64,000 bases of DNA from Salminus brasiliensis. Taxonomy: Eukaryota; Chordata; Actinopteri; Characiformes; Bryconidae. Where the stretch lies: contig NC_132887.1 of the NCBI RefSeq assembly GCF_030463535.1, positions 20,362,443-20,426,442 on the forward strand, in the 5' to 3' direction. The notes beneath the pieces were generated by a model, which made no database searches, was not told the DNA's origin, and saw nothing but the letters and a program-made list of their open reading frames with translations. Every line of letters starts with the position of its first letter. The first letter of the stretch is position 1. A program made the position numbers and the translations under genes. Positions 1-10,800 of this stretch are shown here, one piece after another.

Positions 1-446
1 AAAGAAAAATATGAAGAATAACAAATGTCAGCGCCAGACAGATATAGGTTTATTATTATTATAATTATAATTTATATTATTATTATTATTATTATATATT
101 TATATTTGATTAAATATTTATTTATCTGTCGGTGAGCACATTGTTTAGATGTTGGGCTACCGCTCTAAATATCTGCAGTTTGCAATTTGCAGTACCAAAA
201 TAAATCTCAGTAATGCAACTCCATGTGGTTTTATGTTGTATTTATTAATGAATACATTTATTAATAAATTTGTAAAATACATTTTATTACTGCTTAACAC
301 TTAACATGTGGTTTAAGGTAATATTTGCAAAAAGACCCTTGAATGAAGAATAAAACAATTCACTAAACATGAAATAAATTAGTAAATGAATTCATTCATA
401 GAATGTATTAGATAACAGCTCTTATCTCTTCCCCCCCTGCTCTCAG
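1..446 (+). other. adam17: Last intron of ADAM17 (partial)
   Basis: This AT-rich stretch precedes the ADAM17 terminal exon and is cut by the left edge of the window. It holds a (TTA)n-like run near 50-115 and a short polypyrimidine tract ending in ctctcag just before 447, which serves as the splice acceptor. I see no other gene in it. Confidence 0.75.
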
Positions 447-851
447 AGCGTGGAGATGCTGAGCGGTCAGGAGGGGGCTCCCATGCGCATCGTCAAGGCC
501 CATCTACCTCCGCCTGTCCTTTTGGCAAGCCGAACCCCGCCCTCCCTGCCCCAGCAGGGCCAGCTCAGCGGCAGCACCACCGCCTTTCAGGCACCGGCCC
601 TGCACGCAGTTGCAGTAGCCCACAGCCCTACCCCGGCCTCCGCCGAACCCAGAGTGGATCCGCAGCGAATGGACACAATCGCAGAGGACCCCAACGGGGA
701 CTCTCCCCGGGACGAGCCGGGAGACTTCCCTCAAAGCTCGTCAGCAACCAGGTCCTTCGAGGACCTCACCGAACAGTCACCACTAAACCGCCAGGACAAG
801 AGACGGCTGCAGAGGCAGGCCCGCATTGACAGCAAGGAGACTGAATGCTGA
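447..851 (+). CDS. adam17: ADAM17 (TACE), last coding exon: cytoplasmic tail
   Basis: This is the terminal coding exon of the membrane metalloprotease that sheds TNF, EGFR ligands and other ectodomains. Only the C-terminal cytoplasmic tail is here; the protease, disintegrin and membrane segments lie left of the window. The exon starts after ctctcag, reads S-VEMLSGQEG and ends RQARIDSKETEC with TGA at 849-851. The mammalian protein, as I know it, has NVEMLS, QRMDTI-EDP, KSFEDLT and RVDSKETEC blocks in the same order, and all have counterparts here (VEMLS, QRMDTIAEDP, RSFEDLT, RIDSKETEC). A proline-rich stretch contains a Thr-Pro (ASRTPP) at about the position of the regulated mammalian Thr735; that equivalence is inferred. 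The 135-codon exon is open throughout. Confidence 0.95.
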   Translation, partial: SVEMLSGQEGAPMRIVKAHLPPPVLLASRTPPSLPQQGQLSGSTTAFQAPALHAVAVAHSPTPASAEPRVDPQRMDTIAEDPNGDSPRDEPGDFPQSSSATRSFEDLTEQSPLNRQDKRRLQRQARIDSKETEC

Positions 852-2169
852 GTCTCCCAGTCATACTTCCCCACACACTCCTTAAAGTACCCACGTTTCT
901 GCACAGCGCTCGATTGAGCCTTACCTAGTGAATTAGTTTGGAGTAGGTCTGCCTTGAACACAGAGGTGTGGTGTGTTGCCTGCTGAATATTGTGGTTAAG
1001 TTTAACATGTCTGGAGTTCACTTGGTAGTAAATTATAGATGTGCTAAAGGTAACAGAGTCATGTGTAAATGTGAGAGACTGCAGTCAGGGAACCCGGACA
1101 TTAAGTTGTTGATTTCTGATCAACCACATAAAGAGACTTCGAAAAAGTGCCTTGTAGAACATCGTCTGCAGTCGTTGAAACTAAACATGGAACACTTGAA
1201 ATGTTGCCCCGGTGTATAGGCAGATTATGCCTGTGAAACCATACACCACTAATCGAGAGATGCGTCCAACTATTCCTGCCTGTTTATCAACACCTTTCCT
1301 GATGATCACACTGAAATGTACTGTAAAATGTCAGCTGTCCAGACAGATTCAGCTCTAGACTCTAGATTCCCATTGACTGTATTCTAATCCTAGACCTAGA
1401 CCTAGGCTTAATATTTGTCTATGAAAACAGCCATTACTCTGAGTAAAGAGCATAACATAATCAGGAATTTATTTCAACGCTTCCCATGGACGTGAAACAT
1501 TTGTAGACTGAAAGCATGAAGAACATATCCTGTTGTGTATCAAGTATGAGGCCTCCTCCAGAAGCTCTTTCGGTTCCTGGCCTGGTTCTCTGCTGTGGCA
1601 GATGTTGTTACTGTGTCCTAAATGATGAAAAAACTGGAATGCATAAATAAAACACTGTCGATTAGTATTAATCCAAACCCACGTATGCATATCAGGAGTG
1701 AAAGTGTTACAGAGAGGTTTTTGTTTTGGGCTACACTGTATTTTTGGATGCTGTTTTGGTCTTAAGCTGCATTAATATGGAATATTAAGATTATTCTGTT
1801 CTGTTTTTATATAACAAACCATTAATTGTGAATTTTATGATCGTCCACTATGGGATTGTGTAAATCTACATAAAGTGCATTGTTTTTTATTAGCTCTTCC
1901 CCCAAAATACTGAAATCATATACTGAAGTACTTTATGATTTCATGTTGACTTTCTTTAGTTACGCAGCTATGAAATTTAGACTGTGCCTTTTTTTTGTTG
2001 CCAGCTGTACTGTATTTTATATATTTTTTCAGAAATTATGCTATCCCCTTTTATAGTGTTCAACTTTGTGGCTTCAAAATGCCCATGTGCTACAGTCTGT
2101 AGCATATTAATGTGCCATAATTTTAATGTTCCTGTTATGTGAAAGCTACAGTAGAAAGCTGCAGTGAGT

Positions 2170-2201
2170 TAATAAATAAATAAATAAATAAATAAATAAA
2201 T
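2170..2201 (+). repeat. (AAAT)n microsatellite
   Basis: About eight tandem AAAT units. On the + strand they also read as overlapping AATAAA hexamers inside the presumed ADAM17 3'UTR. Confidence 0.9.
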
Positions 2202-2276
2202 CTCCATTTTTAGGGGCACTAACACATTACTTTGTATCTTATAGATGTATATTTCAGATGCCTTGTGTGAAATGCA

Positions 2277-2309
2277 TTTATTTGCCATGTCTGAATCCAC
2301 ATGAATAAA
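2277..2309. promoter_or_regulatory. Opposed poly(A) signals between ADAM17 and IAH1
   Basis: AATAAA on the + strand (2304-2309) and AATAAA on the - strand (TTTATT at 2277-2282) sit about 30 bp apart and face opposite ways. They would serve ADAM17 and IAH1 respectively. If both are used, the two messages overlap by a few tens of bases. Use is not proven. Confidence 0.35.
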
Positions 2310-2665
2310 CTGTATTTGCACCAGGTGTTTGCAGTGTCTCTCAAAAGAAGACTATACAGGAACTCAAATGGTAAAAAAAATACTTTAACCGAGATCTGGG
2401 TGGAGAGCAATATCTGAAAAATAATCGGTGGCTGCCCTCCACACAGCTATTCTTCAGAATCAACAGCTGCTTGTTTACAAATTGCTGCTAGATCTGTGGC
2501 TGCATTGGGATACTTTATGCTGTCAGACAGGTCTACCCAATGAGTTCCAAGAACTGAGAAAGGACCTGTCTGTACCTGCCATGAATACCCCGTCCCCCTC
2601 TCTGAAACAAAATGCAAAGCTTTAGTGCAGTTCACATCCTCTGTGCATTATCAGTCCAGCTGAGT

Positions 2666-5615
2666 CTAATCACACAGGAGACTGTTCTCTGGGTTCTTAG
2701 CGTCCACATCTGCCCAGTAAGGTAAGATCAGGGGAAGGTGAGCTACACGACTTTCCAGCAATCTCCACAGGTGCTCGGCCACAAACTGGTTGCCTTTCGC
2801 AGAGAGGTGCAATCCGTCAGAGAGGTAGACTGTATAATCCTGAGGGAACGGATCAGATTCAGGATCAGCTCAATGGGTGCTCAAAGAGGACCCATGACAT
2901 TTCCAACTGTGCGAACCCTGCTTTAGCTTCTAGGAATTAGCTGATAAATATACATACATACACATCTAACCTAAACTTTGGTTAAAAATCATAATGGTGT
3001 TCTTGTTGCGTCAGAATCAGCTCTGACGAATATAAATGGTGCTAGTCTCTGCTATAGGCCTGAATGGTAAGTCTCTCTGTTGCGAGTTTAATATGGTTGT
3101 GGAACCACTATAAAAATGCTTCCAGTGTGTGCATGTGGCCTAATGAACAGGGGTGTATAAAATGTACACGTCATGCCACTGCACTGTTTCTTAGGAAACG
3201 ATCCTCTCTGTTTGATATTTGCCTGGGGACATCGGTGATATGCTATTTCCTTGTTTTTTTAAACCGATACAGCCTGGCCATTTTTTCTAACCCCTGGCCT
3301 GACAGCATGTTCTTCCTTAAAACAAAACAGCTAAATGTGACTGTTTGATTTAGTTTAGCTGATCTAGTTGCCTTTTTTGAGTGAATTAGAACTCTCTACA
3401 AACAAATAGTACATGCTAATGCTAGATATGGCCCAAGCACTGGCATCCGCAACAGAAATGTACTTGGAAAAATATGGGCTACTGGCATCAGCCCAGAATT
3501 CCCATTGTAATGAATTCCTATTTATTCAATTTCCTCTGTATTTTCTGAGTGGTGTCTGATTCATCAGTAAGCGTGTGAGGCACCTGTCCGTCCTTCTGCA
3601 TGAGGGACCACAGATCAAGCACGTCCACCCCGCACTGACTTGCGGTCTGGACACACGCCTGAGCATACTGACCAGCCACGGAGTTGAGGCGGTTCAGAGT
3701 GGAGCCTGATGAAGATGAAGGAAAAGAAGATTGTACATCTCAAAGCTAAAAACACACACACACACACACACACACACAGAGAGGACTCTACAAGAGACAG
3801 AAACAGACCTTTCAGGATGCACTCTTTCTCCCATGAGGCCTCATGAAGAGGTGGAGGGGTGATGAAGATAACTTTGTCATTAGACACTCCGGCTGAGGCC
3901 AGGTATTTAACCATGTCTTTCAAGTTCTCAGTGTACTCCTCGCAGGGAACGTGCTGCTGGGGGTTCTTATCTGAGGGAGGAGAGTAAATGAGGCTCATCT
4001 TTCAAAACAAAAGCAATTTAAGCAACTGGCTGAACTAAGATAAGGATTCATCCCATACAGTCTAGAAAAAAAAAATGTACTTTTCAGGGTATCCTAAAGG
4101 TCTTCAATCCCTTTATTATGTTTTTCTCACTTTCTTCTGGGAAGATGAAGGTGGTGAACCTCTAAACATCATTTTAGAGGCATGATTAAACCTTAAGAAC
4201 TGTTTTGTACCCTTGGGAGACAAAAATTTATCAGAGCATTGCCCTGCTATTTCCTTACAGCGGAGTATAGTTTTAGTAATACACATACTTTTAGATCATT
4301 TCAGTCTGATTTTTTTAATATTTTGAATAATTCAATCTGTCATGATTCTCTAGCGCCCCTATACCACACCACACTGCACTGATTAATACTAATCAATCCA
4401 AAACGCTGTTTCAAATGATACCCAACACATATATCCATATGCCTGTATTTTCAACCCTCCAAAAGTAAAATCCACTATACAGACTAATATATTGAGACAC
4501 AAGCCCATTCACTGTTTTTTTTTTCCGAAATCAAGGGTAATTACAAAAAAAGGTTGTACTGTTCAGAAAAGACTCTGTATTTAAAAAAATCATAATAATA
4601 ATAATTAAGAGCAGCTCTGGCAATCCAGAAAGGTGCACGTATCGGTCAGTCTACTGTGTACAGCAAAATGTGTGCTGCGCATTTGACCCATCACACACAC
4701 CCAGAGCGGTGGGCAGCCAACTCCAGCGCCCGGAGAGCAGAGAGGGTGAAGGGCCTTGCTCAAGAGCCCGACAGTGGCAGCTTGCCGAGCCCGGATATCG
4801 AACCCACGTCCCTGTCATCAACAGTGCAGAGCTCTAACTGCTGAGCCACCACTGCCCCCACATGGATTTGATGGAGCATCATCATTCCAGAGAACACAGT
4901 CCCTCTGCTCCACAGCTCAATGCTGGGGGTCTTCATACCCCTCTAGGCATGGTGCCAATAGGTTCATGTTCAACTGCTCCAGGCTCTATTGGCAGTACTT
5001 CTTTCTCTACAGGGACTAGACAAGCTGTGTGCATAAACAATGGGTGCAACTTAAAGTAACTGAATGCATTCATTAGAAGGGGTGTCCACACACATTTGGA
5101 CATACAGTGTACAGTATTAGCCAACGTCCAAAATCAAATGCTGACCAAATAAATCATTTCTAACGATCTTGGGCTTCACCCTCACCTTGCAGGGAACAAT
5201 CATTGGCACCGAAGAAGACCGTGACCGCTGCTACAGGACGGTCAGGATTTGAGGCGGAGAGGATGCGGGGAAGGACCACTTTAGCCCACCGTGTGTTGTA
5301 TCCTGACAGACCCCTGTTCACCACGTCGCATTTTCTGGCAAGAAACAGAGCTTTTATAGTAGATAAAACTGTTAAATACCACGTGTAGTAAAATTAGTCC
5401 GAAGCCGCGGACAGTGGAGCCCTGCTCACCTCGCCAGACTGTTGGCGATCTCCGAGCCCCAGCCGTTCACCTGAAAGGAAAACTGAAACACGCAGCGGTT
5501 CAGTTTAGCGGCCAAATTCACTGAAGAGCCTGACACCCACCACCCAACCTACCTGTGTGATGGAGTCCCCGAAGAGAACGACCTGCGGCCAAATAATACT
5601 CTTTATTTTAGACAT
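2666..5615 (-). CDS. iah1: IAH1, isoamyl acetate-hydrolysing esterase 1 homologue (SGNH hydrolase), six exons
   Basis: Exons in transcript order: 5615-5553, 5482-5430, 5334-5186, 3970-3809, 3705-3584, 2839-2666; 723 bases, 240 residues plus TAG. All junctions are GT-AG and phases join exactly. SGNH family blocks are intact: GDSITQ with nucleophile Ser18, Gly50 in [10 protein letters not shown], Asn83 in FFGAND, and the Asp191-x-x-His194 pair in LSDGLH. The human protein is about 248 residues and aligns end to end by memory (TRWAKI, ITP-PL, LNRLNSV, LPYW). It should be a soluble ester hydrolase; no signal peptide or membrane segment is seen, and the natural substrate in animals is poorly known. 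Exon 2 starts at 5482, not at the alternative acceptor that gives 5470, because this restores an FSFQ stretch shared with human. Its start faces ITGB1BP1. The fourth-to-third exon intron carries a SINE and a transposon remnant. Confidence 0.96.
3751..3779. repeat. (CA)n microsatellite in an IAH1 intron
   Basis: Uninterrupted CA dinucleotides lying in the 103-bp intron 3706-3808. They take up over a quarter of this very short intron, just downstream of its donor on the - strand. Confidence 0.9.
4640..4860 (-). mobile_element. tRNA-derived SINE
   Basis: Read on the - strand from about 4860, the element begins like a tRNA. It has an RNA polymerase III A-box match TGGCTCAGCAG (4838-4848) and, about 35 bp on, a B-box-like GGTTCGATATCC (4793-4804). 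A CCACTGTCGGGCTCTTGAGC body follows, typical of fish tRNA-SINEs. It inserted in an IAH1 intron in the same sense as the gene. The B box has one extra base relative to GGTTCGANTCC, so it is probably inactive. The exact SINE family is not named. Confidence 0.7.
4862..5109 (-). mobile_element. Truncated inverted-repeat transposon, family 1 copy A
   Basis: This end-fragment of a family occurs six times in the window (see 9719-10153). The - strand reads CACTGTATGTCCAAATG, then GGACACCCCTTCTAATGAA and a conserved internal block. A TA dinucleotide lies outside the terminus at 5110-5111. The other end is missing and the SINE abuts the break. Confidence 0.7.
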
Positions 5616-6521
5616 TGTGGAAAAATAAACTACAACTTCTTCGCTACTTCACTGCGAAACCAGCGGCCCAAGACCTGCTCTCGGACGCCTCCTGCTGTAA
5701 GGAGGTCAGCGGGAGTGAGAAAACAGAGGGTTTGACTTGTTTTACGGTTTCAACTGTTAAGTTTATTTACTTAAATGTTTATAACCCGACCCAGCAATAT
5801 GAAAAATGCTCGTTTTATATAAACAAACTGCAATTAATAACGGGCCAGTTCGCGTTAGGAGTTTAGCGCCGACTTGCAGGCTGTATTTCAGCGTCAGCCG
5901 TGGAAACTTTCAGAAGTGATTCGAATCGCCCTGTGAACTGAATCGATTCACAACTGAATCAAACATTCTTGTAGCGTGCGCTAACGTTCATCCTCGTAAA
6001 CCTAGCGCTAGCTAAGTGTTTGGCGAATAGCAATATTTTAAGCTGTTAGTAAAACTGACGGACATGCATATTCATGTTAGCGTTCATATAAAATAATAAT
6101 ATCAGTAAAAAGTTTGAGTCGGGATTACCGGTCGCGTCCCCTTTAAGCGCTGCAGGGTGGAGCCGTAAAGGAAGTAAAGTGTCACCGCAAGTCTCGCCAA
6201 AACACAGAGCCCGGAGTCGCCGCTGCTGTGACCCTGCTGCCCCTCAGTCCGAGGCAGAAAGTGACACACACCACGCTGAGCCCAGAGGTACGGCCATACT
6301 GCGGGACTTCACCGAGCCCGCTGTTCGTCTCTGCGCTGAAAACCGGCGCCAGTCACGGAGCTTTGTGAATAAGTGAAGCTGGTGGTGGGGTTACACGGCC
6401 GTGGGTGGGGCCATGTGTTTATCCTAGCAACGGCTTTCCGTTACTTCCACTGGAGAGTTTTCATTAACGAGGCCGAGGGACAGTGGGCTTCACGGAGGAG
6501 AGGCGGAGGAGAGGCAGAGGG

Positions 6522-6526
6522 GACGA

Positions 6527-6577
<51 letters not shown>
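6522..6577. repeat. (GT)n(GA)n compound microsatellite
   Basis: An interrupted GT run followed directly by a GA run, within the GC-rich interval upstream of ITGB1BP1. Confidence 0.9.
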
Positions 6578-6578
<1 letters not shown>

Positions 6579-6809
6579 GCGAGTGAGTCGGGCGAAGTTG
6601 CTAAAAGTTTGACTGGGTTTCAGGAGGGTGTCGGCAGGCTTCGTTTCCGAGGCTGCGGTTTCTCATCGTCCGTTTTCACACTGGAGTTCAGTAGTTCAGT
6701 AAGTCAACTCCTACGATTCCGACTCAGACTCGCGCCCCCCTGAACGGTCTGTTGGCACTAGGCTCTCACTGAGGTGGGTGTGGAATTGTGAATGGACAAT
6801 GGACAGTCC

Positions 6810-7250
6810 TAATGTTTATAACACCTTTATAACAGTCTCCATTTTTAATTTCCAGCTATAACACTTGGGTGCATTTTGTGTAACAGCAGTACATTCAGTT
6901 ATAGAAGGTCTGAGGATGATGTTCTGGAGGTTGGAGGGACCTGTGCTCAGAACTAGCTCTAACTTCTCTGGGTGAAATGTAGTTCTGATGTTTATAACAG
7001 CGTTATAACAGTCTCCATTTTTAATGTCCAGCTTTAACACTTGGGTGCATTTTGTGTAACAGCGGTACATCCAGTTATGCGGCCTGAGGATGATGTTCTG
7101 GAGGTTGGAGGGACCTGTGCTCAGAACTAGCTCTAACTTCTCTGGGTGAAATGTAGTTCTGATGTTTATAACAGCGTTATAGCTGTTTTCAGCTTTACAT
7201 TTCCAGTTATAACAGTCTGGTGCATTTTGTGTAACAGTAGTACAGAGAAT
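6810..7250. repeat. Tandem repeat, ~175-bp period, about 2.5 copies
   Basis: The phrase atgtttataaca starts at 6812, 6988 and 7162, spacing 176 and 174 bp. The two full copies are highly similar along their length, including the block around ggaggttggagggacctg. The third copy breaks off near 7245. It lies between the promoter and the ITGB1BP1 start codon. It also leaves a long antisense frame open, which I treat as chance. Confidence 0.85.
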
Positions 7251-7855
7251 TGACACAGTTGCAGGAGGGTCTGATGTGTTTTGGGAGGTGGGAGGAACCT
7301 TTGAGGAACTACTAGCTGGATACATATGTGGGTGAATTTGTAAAAGTTAGTTTCCTAGCTTTCTAGCTTTCTTCTGATTTATTTTCTTCATAAAATAAAT
7401 AAATAAATAACACACTAAATACACAAGGCCACCCTCCAACACTTCTTTTATGGCCAATAAAATCCATCTAATAGCTGTAGTAGTTTTTCAATATGGTATT
7501 ATCAATCATTTCAATAAGTACGTCATCAGGAGGGGTTTTTTTCCTAGTCTAGTGAGAGTGCTCCTTTCATTTCTTTATTTAGTAGTGGGTTAGTGTCTTG
7601 TAGTAAGAATGTAAGTCTTAGAGAAGACCTTCAGTGTGATTACAGTTTATTGCCAATACTACTGACCACCTGTACGAGTGTGTGGAAAGCAGCCCTGCCT
7701 ATTCTTTTACCACGGCAGACAGAAATGTGATCTGTTTACCTGATGACTCGGATCATGTTTAAAAGTCTCCTTTCACAAAGGTTCCTTCAACCGTTTATAG
7801 GTCCTGCCATCTGCTGGAAAGCTGGAGGCCTGGAGCGCCGGCGTCATGGTGAAGA

Positions 7856-10800
7856 ATGTTTCGCAAGGTCAAGAAGCGCCACAGCAGCAGCAGCTCCCAA
7901 AGCAGTGAGATCAGCACCAAGAGCAAGGTGAGATCTGTAGGTTGACTCAGTTAGAGAGAAATGTGTGTCTTTGGGCCATTCAGCTGCTGGATGTTCTTTC
8001 GTAGGGTCTATTTTCATAGTCCATTTCCACTATATGCCAGTGGGCCTTAATTTGAGGGACTTCGTTGGTCAGCAGAACTGGTCAGAAAGGAACCGAACCC
8101 CATGCTTGCTGTGATAACACTAAAAGTGTATGAGAATTACATTCATGGCTCCAGACCACAGCAAGGTGTGAGCTGTACACTTCTGTATATTTAAGTGTAA
8201 TGGGATCACATCTTTGGAAAACTTTGATTGTGACGTTTTGTTTTCTCAAGGTCTCAAAAGAATTATACTGTTAATTATAATGAACTCGTCCTGGACAAAC
8301 TGATAAAATAAAAAAATATAAATGCCTGGTCTTTCAGGGTTTTCATCTAAGACAGCTGTTATTGTAGACATTGTAAATTAATTTTGTTTTTTCTTTGTCC
8401 TCCTCTTCTCAAGTCTGTAGATTCCAGTCTGGGAGGTCTTTCCAGGTCAAGCACTGTCGCCAGCCTCGATACGGACTCCACAAAGAGCTCAGGTTAGCTT
8501 TCAAACATTTCTGAACAACTCTCAACACTGAGTCCTTTTAAATCCCCAACAATCAATTAACGTCTGCTTCACATTGAACCCGTAGGTAACAGTGCCTCTG
8601 AGACGTGTGCTGAGTTCAGGGTGAAATATGTGGGGGCTATTGAGAAGCTGCAGTTTGAGATGAGCAAGACCCTGCAGGAGCCTCTGGACCTGATCAGCTA
8701 TATTGATACAGCACAGGTAATGGTGACACACTCACTGCAGCTAGTAAAGGCTTTGACAAACTGATCTTTTAATTCAGTTCATTGCTTTTGGCATAAAATT
8801 GGGATAAGAACAGCCTAAACATAGTGTGTTAGCACTAAATGGAAACAGTCTGAACAGGACACACGGCTCTGTATTTAGAGGACTGCACACACACTCCTAA
8901 CTGTCAATTCCCATCAAATTTTAAAGACTCCAATGATGTAAGGGTTTCTAGCTATGTGTAATTCTTGGAAACATCTGTTGAATCCTTTCCAAAGCAAGAC
9001 GGAAAGCTGCCATTTATGCCTGGGGATGAGGAGATGATCCTGGGAGTGTCCAAGTATGGAGTCAAATTGGCATCTTTGGACCAATGTGTGAGTGTCATTA
9101 TAACCCATTCATGAATTGTCGGGTTTGCTGTAAATAGTAGTGGAGTCCTCAGTTTAGCACATGTTACAATCCCCTCCAAATACATTCAGGTTTAATAGCA
9201 ACTGCTTAAACACATATTAAGTGTGTTGGTGTATATTACTTGCACATAGAATCAGAATCGGACTTTATTGGCCAAGTATGCTTACACATACAAGGAATTT
9301 GTTTTTGGTTACAGTAGCTCACAGTGTACTGACATTACAGAAGTAACAAACAAACACACACACACACACACAGTGACATACACGCACAGACACACCTGTA
9401 AACTTAACATGTGCAGAGTTGTATATTTAAAGTAAAGTGCTAAGTGCAGCAGTAAAGAACAGTGCAGACTGGATTAATTAGATATAAATATGGAGAACAG
9501 AGGAGTCACTGGTTGAGACGGTAGTACAGATTGTTCTGAGACACTATCAGATAAATAAAGTGCAGTACAGAGAAAGGAGAGTGAGAGAACATCTGGATAG
9601 GATGTATGTATGTAGTAGACTGTATTCAGAAAGTAGTGTTGTAATGTTCAGCTGTTCATGAGTGTGATGGCGTGTGGGAAGAAGCATGAGTGTGATGGCA
9701 TGTGGGAAGAAGAACATACACTACATGTTCAAATGTTTGTGGACACCCCTCCTAATAAATGCATTCAGCTACTTTAGGTTGCACCCAGTGCTGACACAGA
9801 TGCTCATCACACACAGCTTCTCTAGTCCTTGTAGGGAAGTACAGAACAGGACTTGCTGGAGCAGATAAACATGAACCTATTGGCTCTATGTCTAATGACA
9901 GGTGTGGGCTAGAGGGGTATAAAACCTCCACCATTGAGCTGTGGAGCTGGAATGATTGTGCTCCCTCTAGTACTTTTGGGATGAGTTGGGGATAGTTATC
10001 ATTCAACACCAATGCTCCAAATTTAGTATAAAGCCTTCCCTGGACAGTAGAGACAGTTACTCCAACAAAAGCAGGATAAACTGTTTTTAATACCTTTGAT
10101 TTCAGAAGAAACAGTGAATGAGCAGGTGTCCCAATACTTTTGTCTATAGAGTGTACATACTTCAAGGGTGTAAACTTTGACCTTCCAGCAATTTAAGCAT
10201 ATCACAGTGCTTTAGGAAGCAACTCAGTGCATTAGTGGAAATTCAGAAAAATGCACTGAATACACAAATGGGACTGAAGGAGCTATTTACAGATTAGTGT
10301 CTATGTACTCAATACATAGTGACTGTGTGGAAAGGCTTTGCTGGATAGTGAAGGGGCGTTATTTTTTTAAATTAAAAGTTGAATTAAAATAGTATTTTAG
10401 TCAGTAAATGTTAATAAATTGTATTTTTACTTCCTTTGTGTTTTCAGGTCAATTTGTATAGACCTATAGATGTCAGTAAGACCTTGTGTTTAGGTCAGGT
10501 TACAGGAGCAAACCACTGACATCCTGACTGTCCCAATACTTTTGTCCCAATCCATAAGCTAGTCAGCTCTGCCTGCAGATCTATTGAGATCATGAGGAGC
10601 TACAGATCAGTCAGTGTCAGAAAAGGCAGACAGGAAATAAAGTTTAGGAATCTGTACGGATGCAGTCATGAATGCACAAGAGCTTAAGTTTAATGAACAA
10701 GTCCAGTGAATCTGGCATTCAAATACAATAAAGCACATACTTTATAGAATATGATTGCAGTTGAATCATCACCTTCAGAGCTTAAAGCTTTATAATGCAT

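Larger units (their letters stand above)
852..2310 (+). other. adam17: ADAM17 3' untranslated region (inferred)
   Basis: No coding signal is seen after the ADAM17 stop. The stretch is AT-rich and typical of a long fish 3'UTR. Candidate poly(A) signals include the (AAAT)n run at 2170-2201 and AATAAA at 2304-2309. The true cleavage site cannot be fixed from sequence alone. Confidence 0.5.
5616..7855. promoter_or_regulatory. Divergent promoter interval and ITGB1BP1 leader
   Basis: IAH1 (start 5615, -) and ITGB1BP1 (start codon 7856, +) point away from each other. The first ~1.1 kb (to about 6770) is less AT-rich than the surroundings and has many CpGs, for example around 6190-6360. That fits a shared CpG-island promoter with non-coding first exons of ITGB1BP1. 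Two ETS-like GGAAGT / ACTTCC words occur near 6170 and 6445. I could not fix the leader exon or its donor. No TATA box is obvious at a sensible distance. Confidence 0.5.

Noticed and set aside
450..734. - strand frame 504-734
   Set aside because: It is the antisense shadow of the GC-rich ADAM17 terminal exon.
4640..4860. tRNA gene on the - strand
   Set aside because: A- and B-box-like sequences are present, but the B box is off consensus, no cloverleaf pairing of the acceptor stem is seen, and the body is SINE-like.
6816..7325. 170-codon - strand open frame
   Set aside because: It is created by the 175-bp tandem repeat; the peptide just repeats itself and has no recognisable domain.
5616..7855. 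Hidden CPSF3 exon
   Set aside because: No metallo-beta-lactamase-like or other recognisable coding segment occurs on either strand in this interval.
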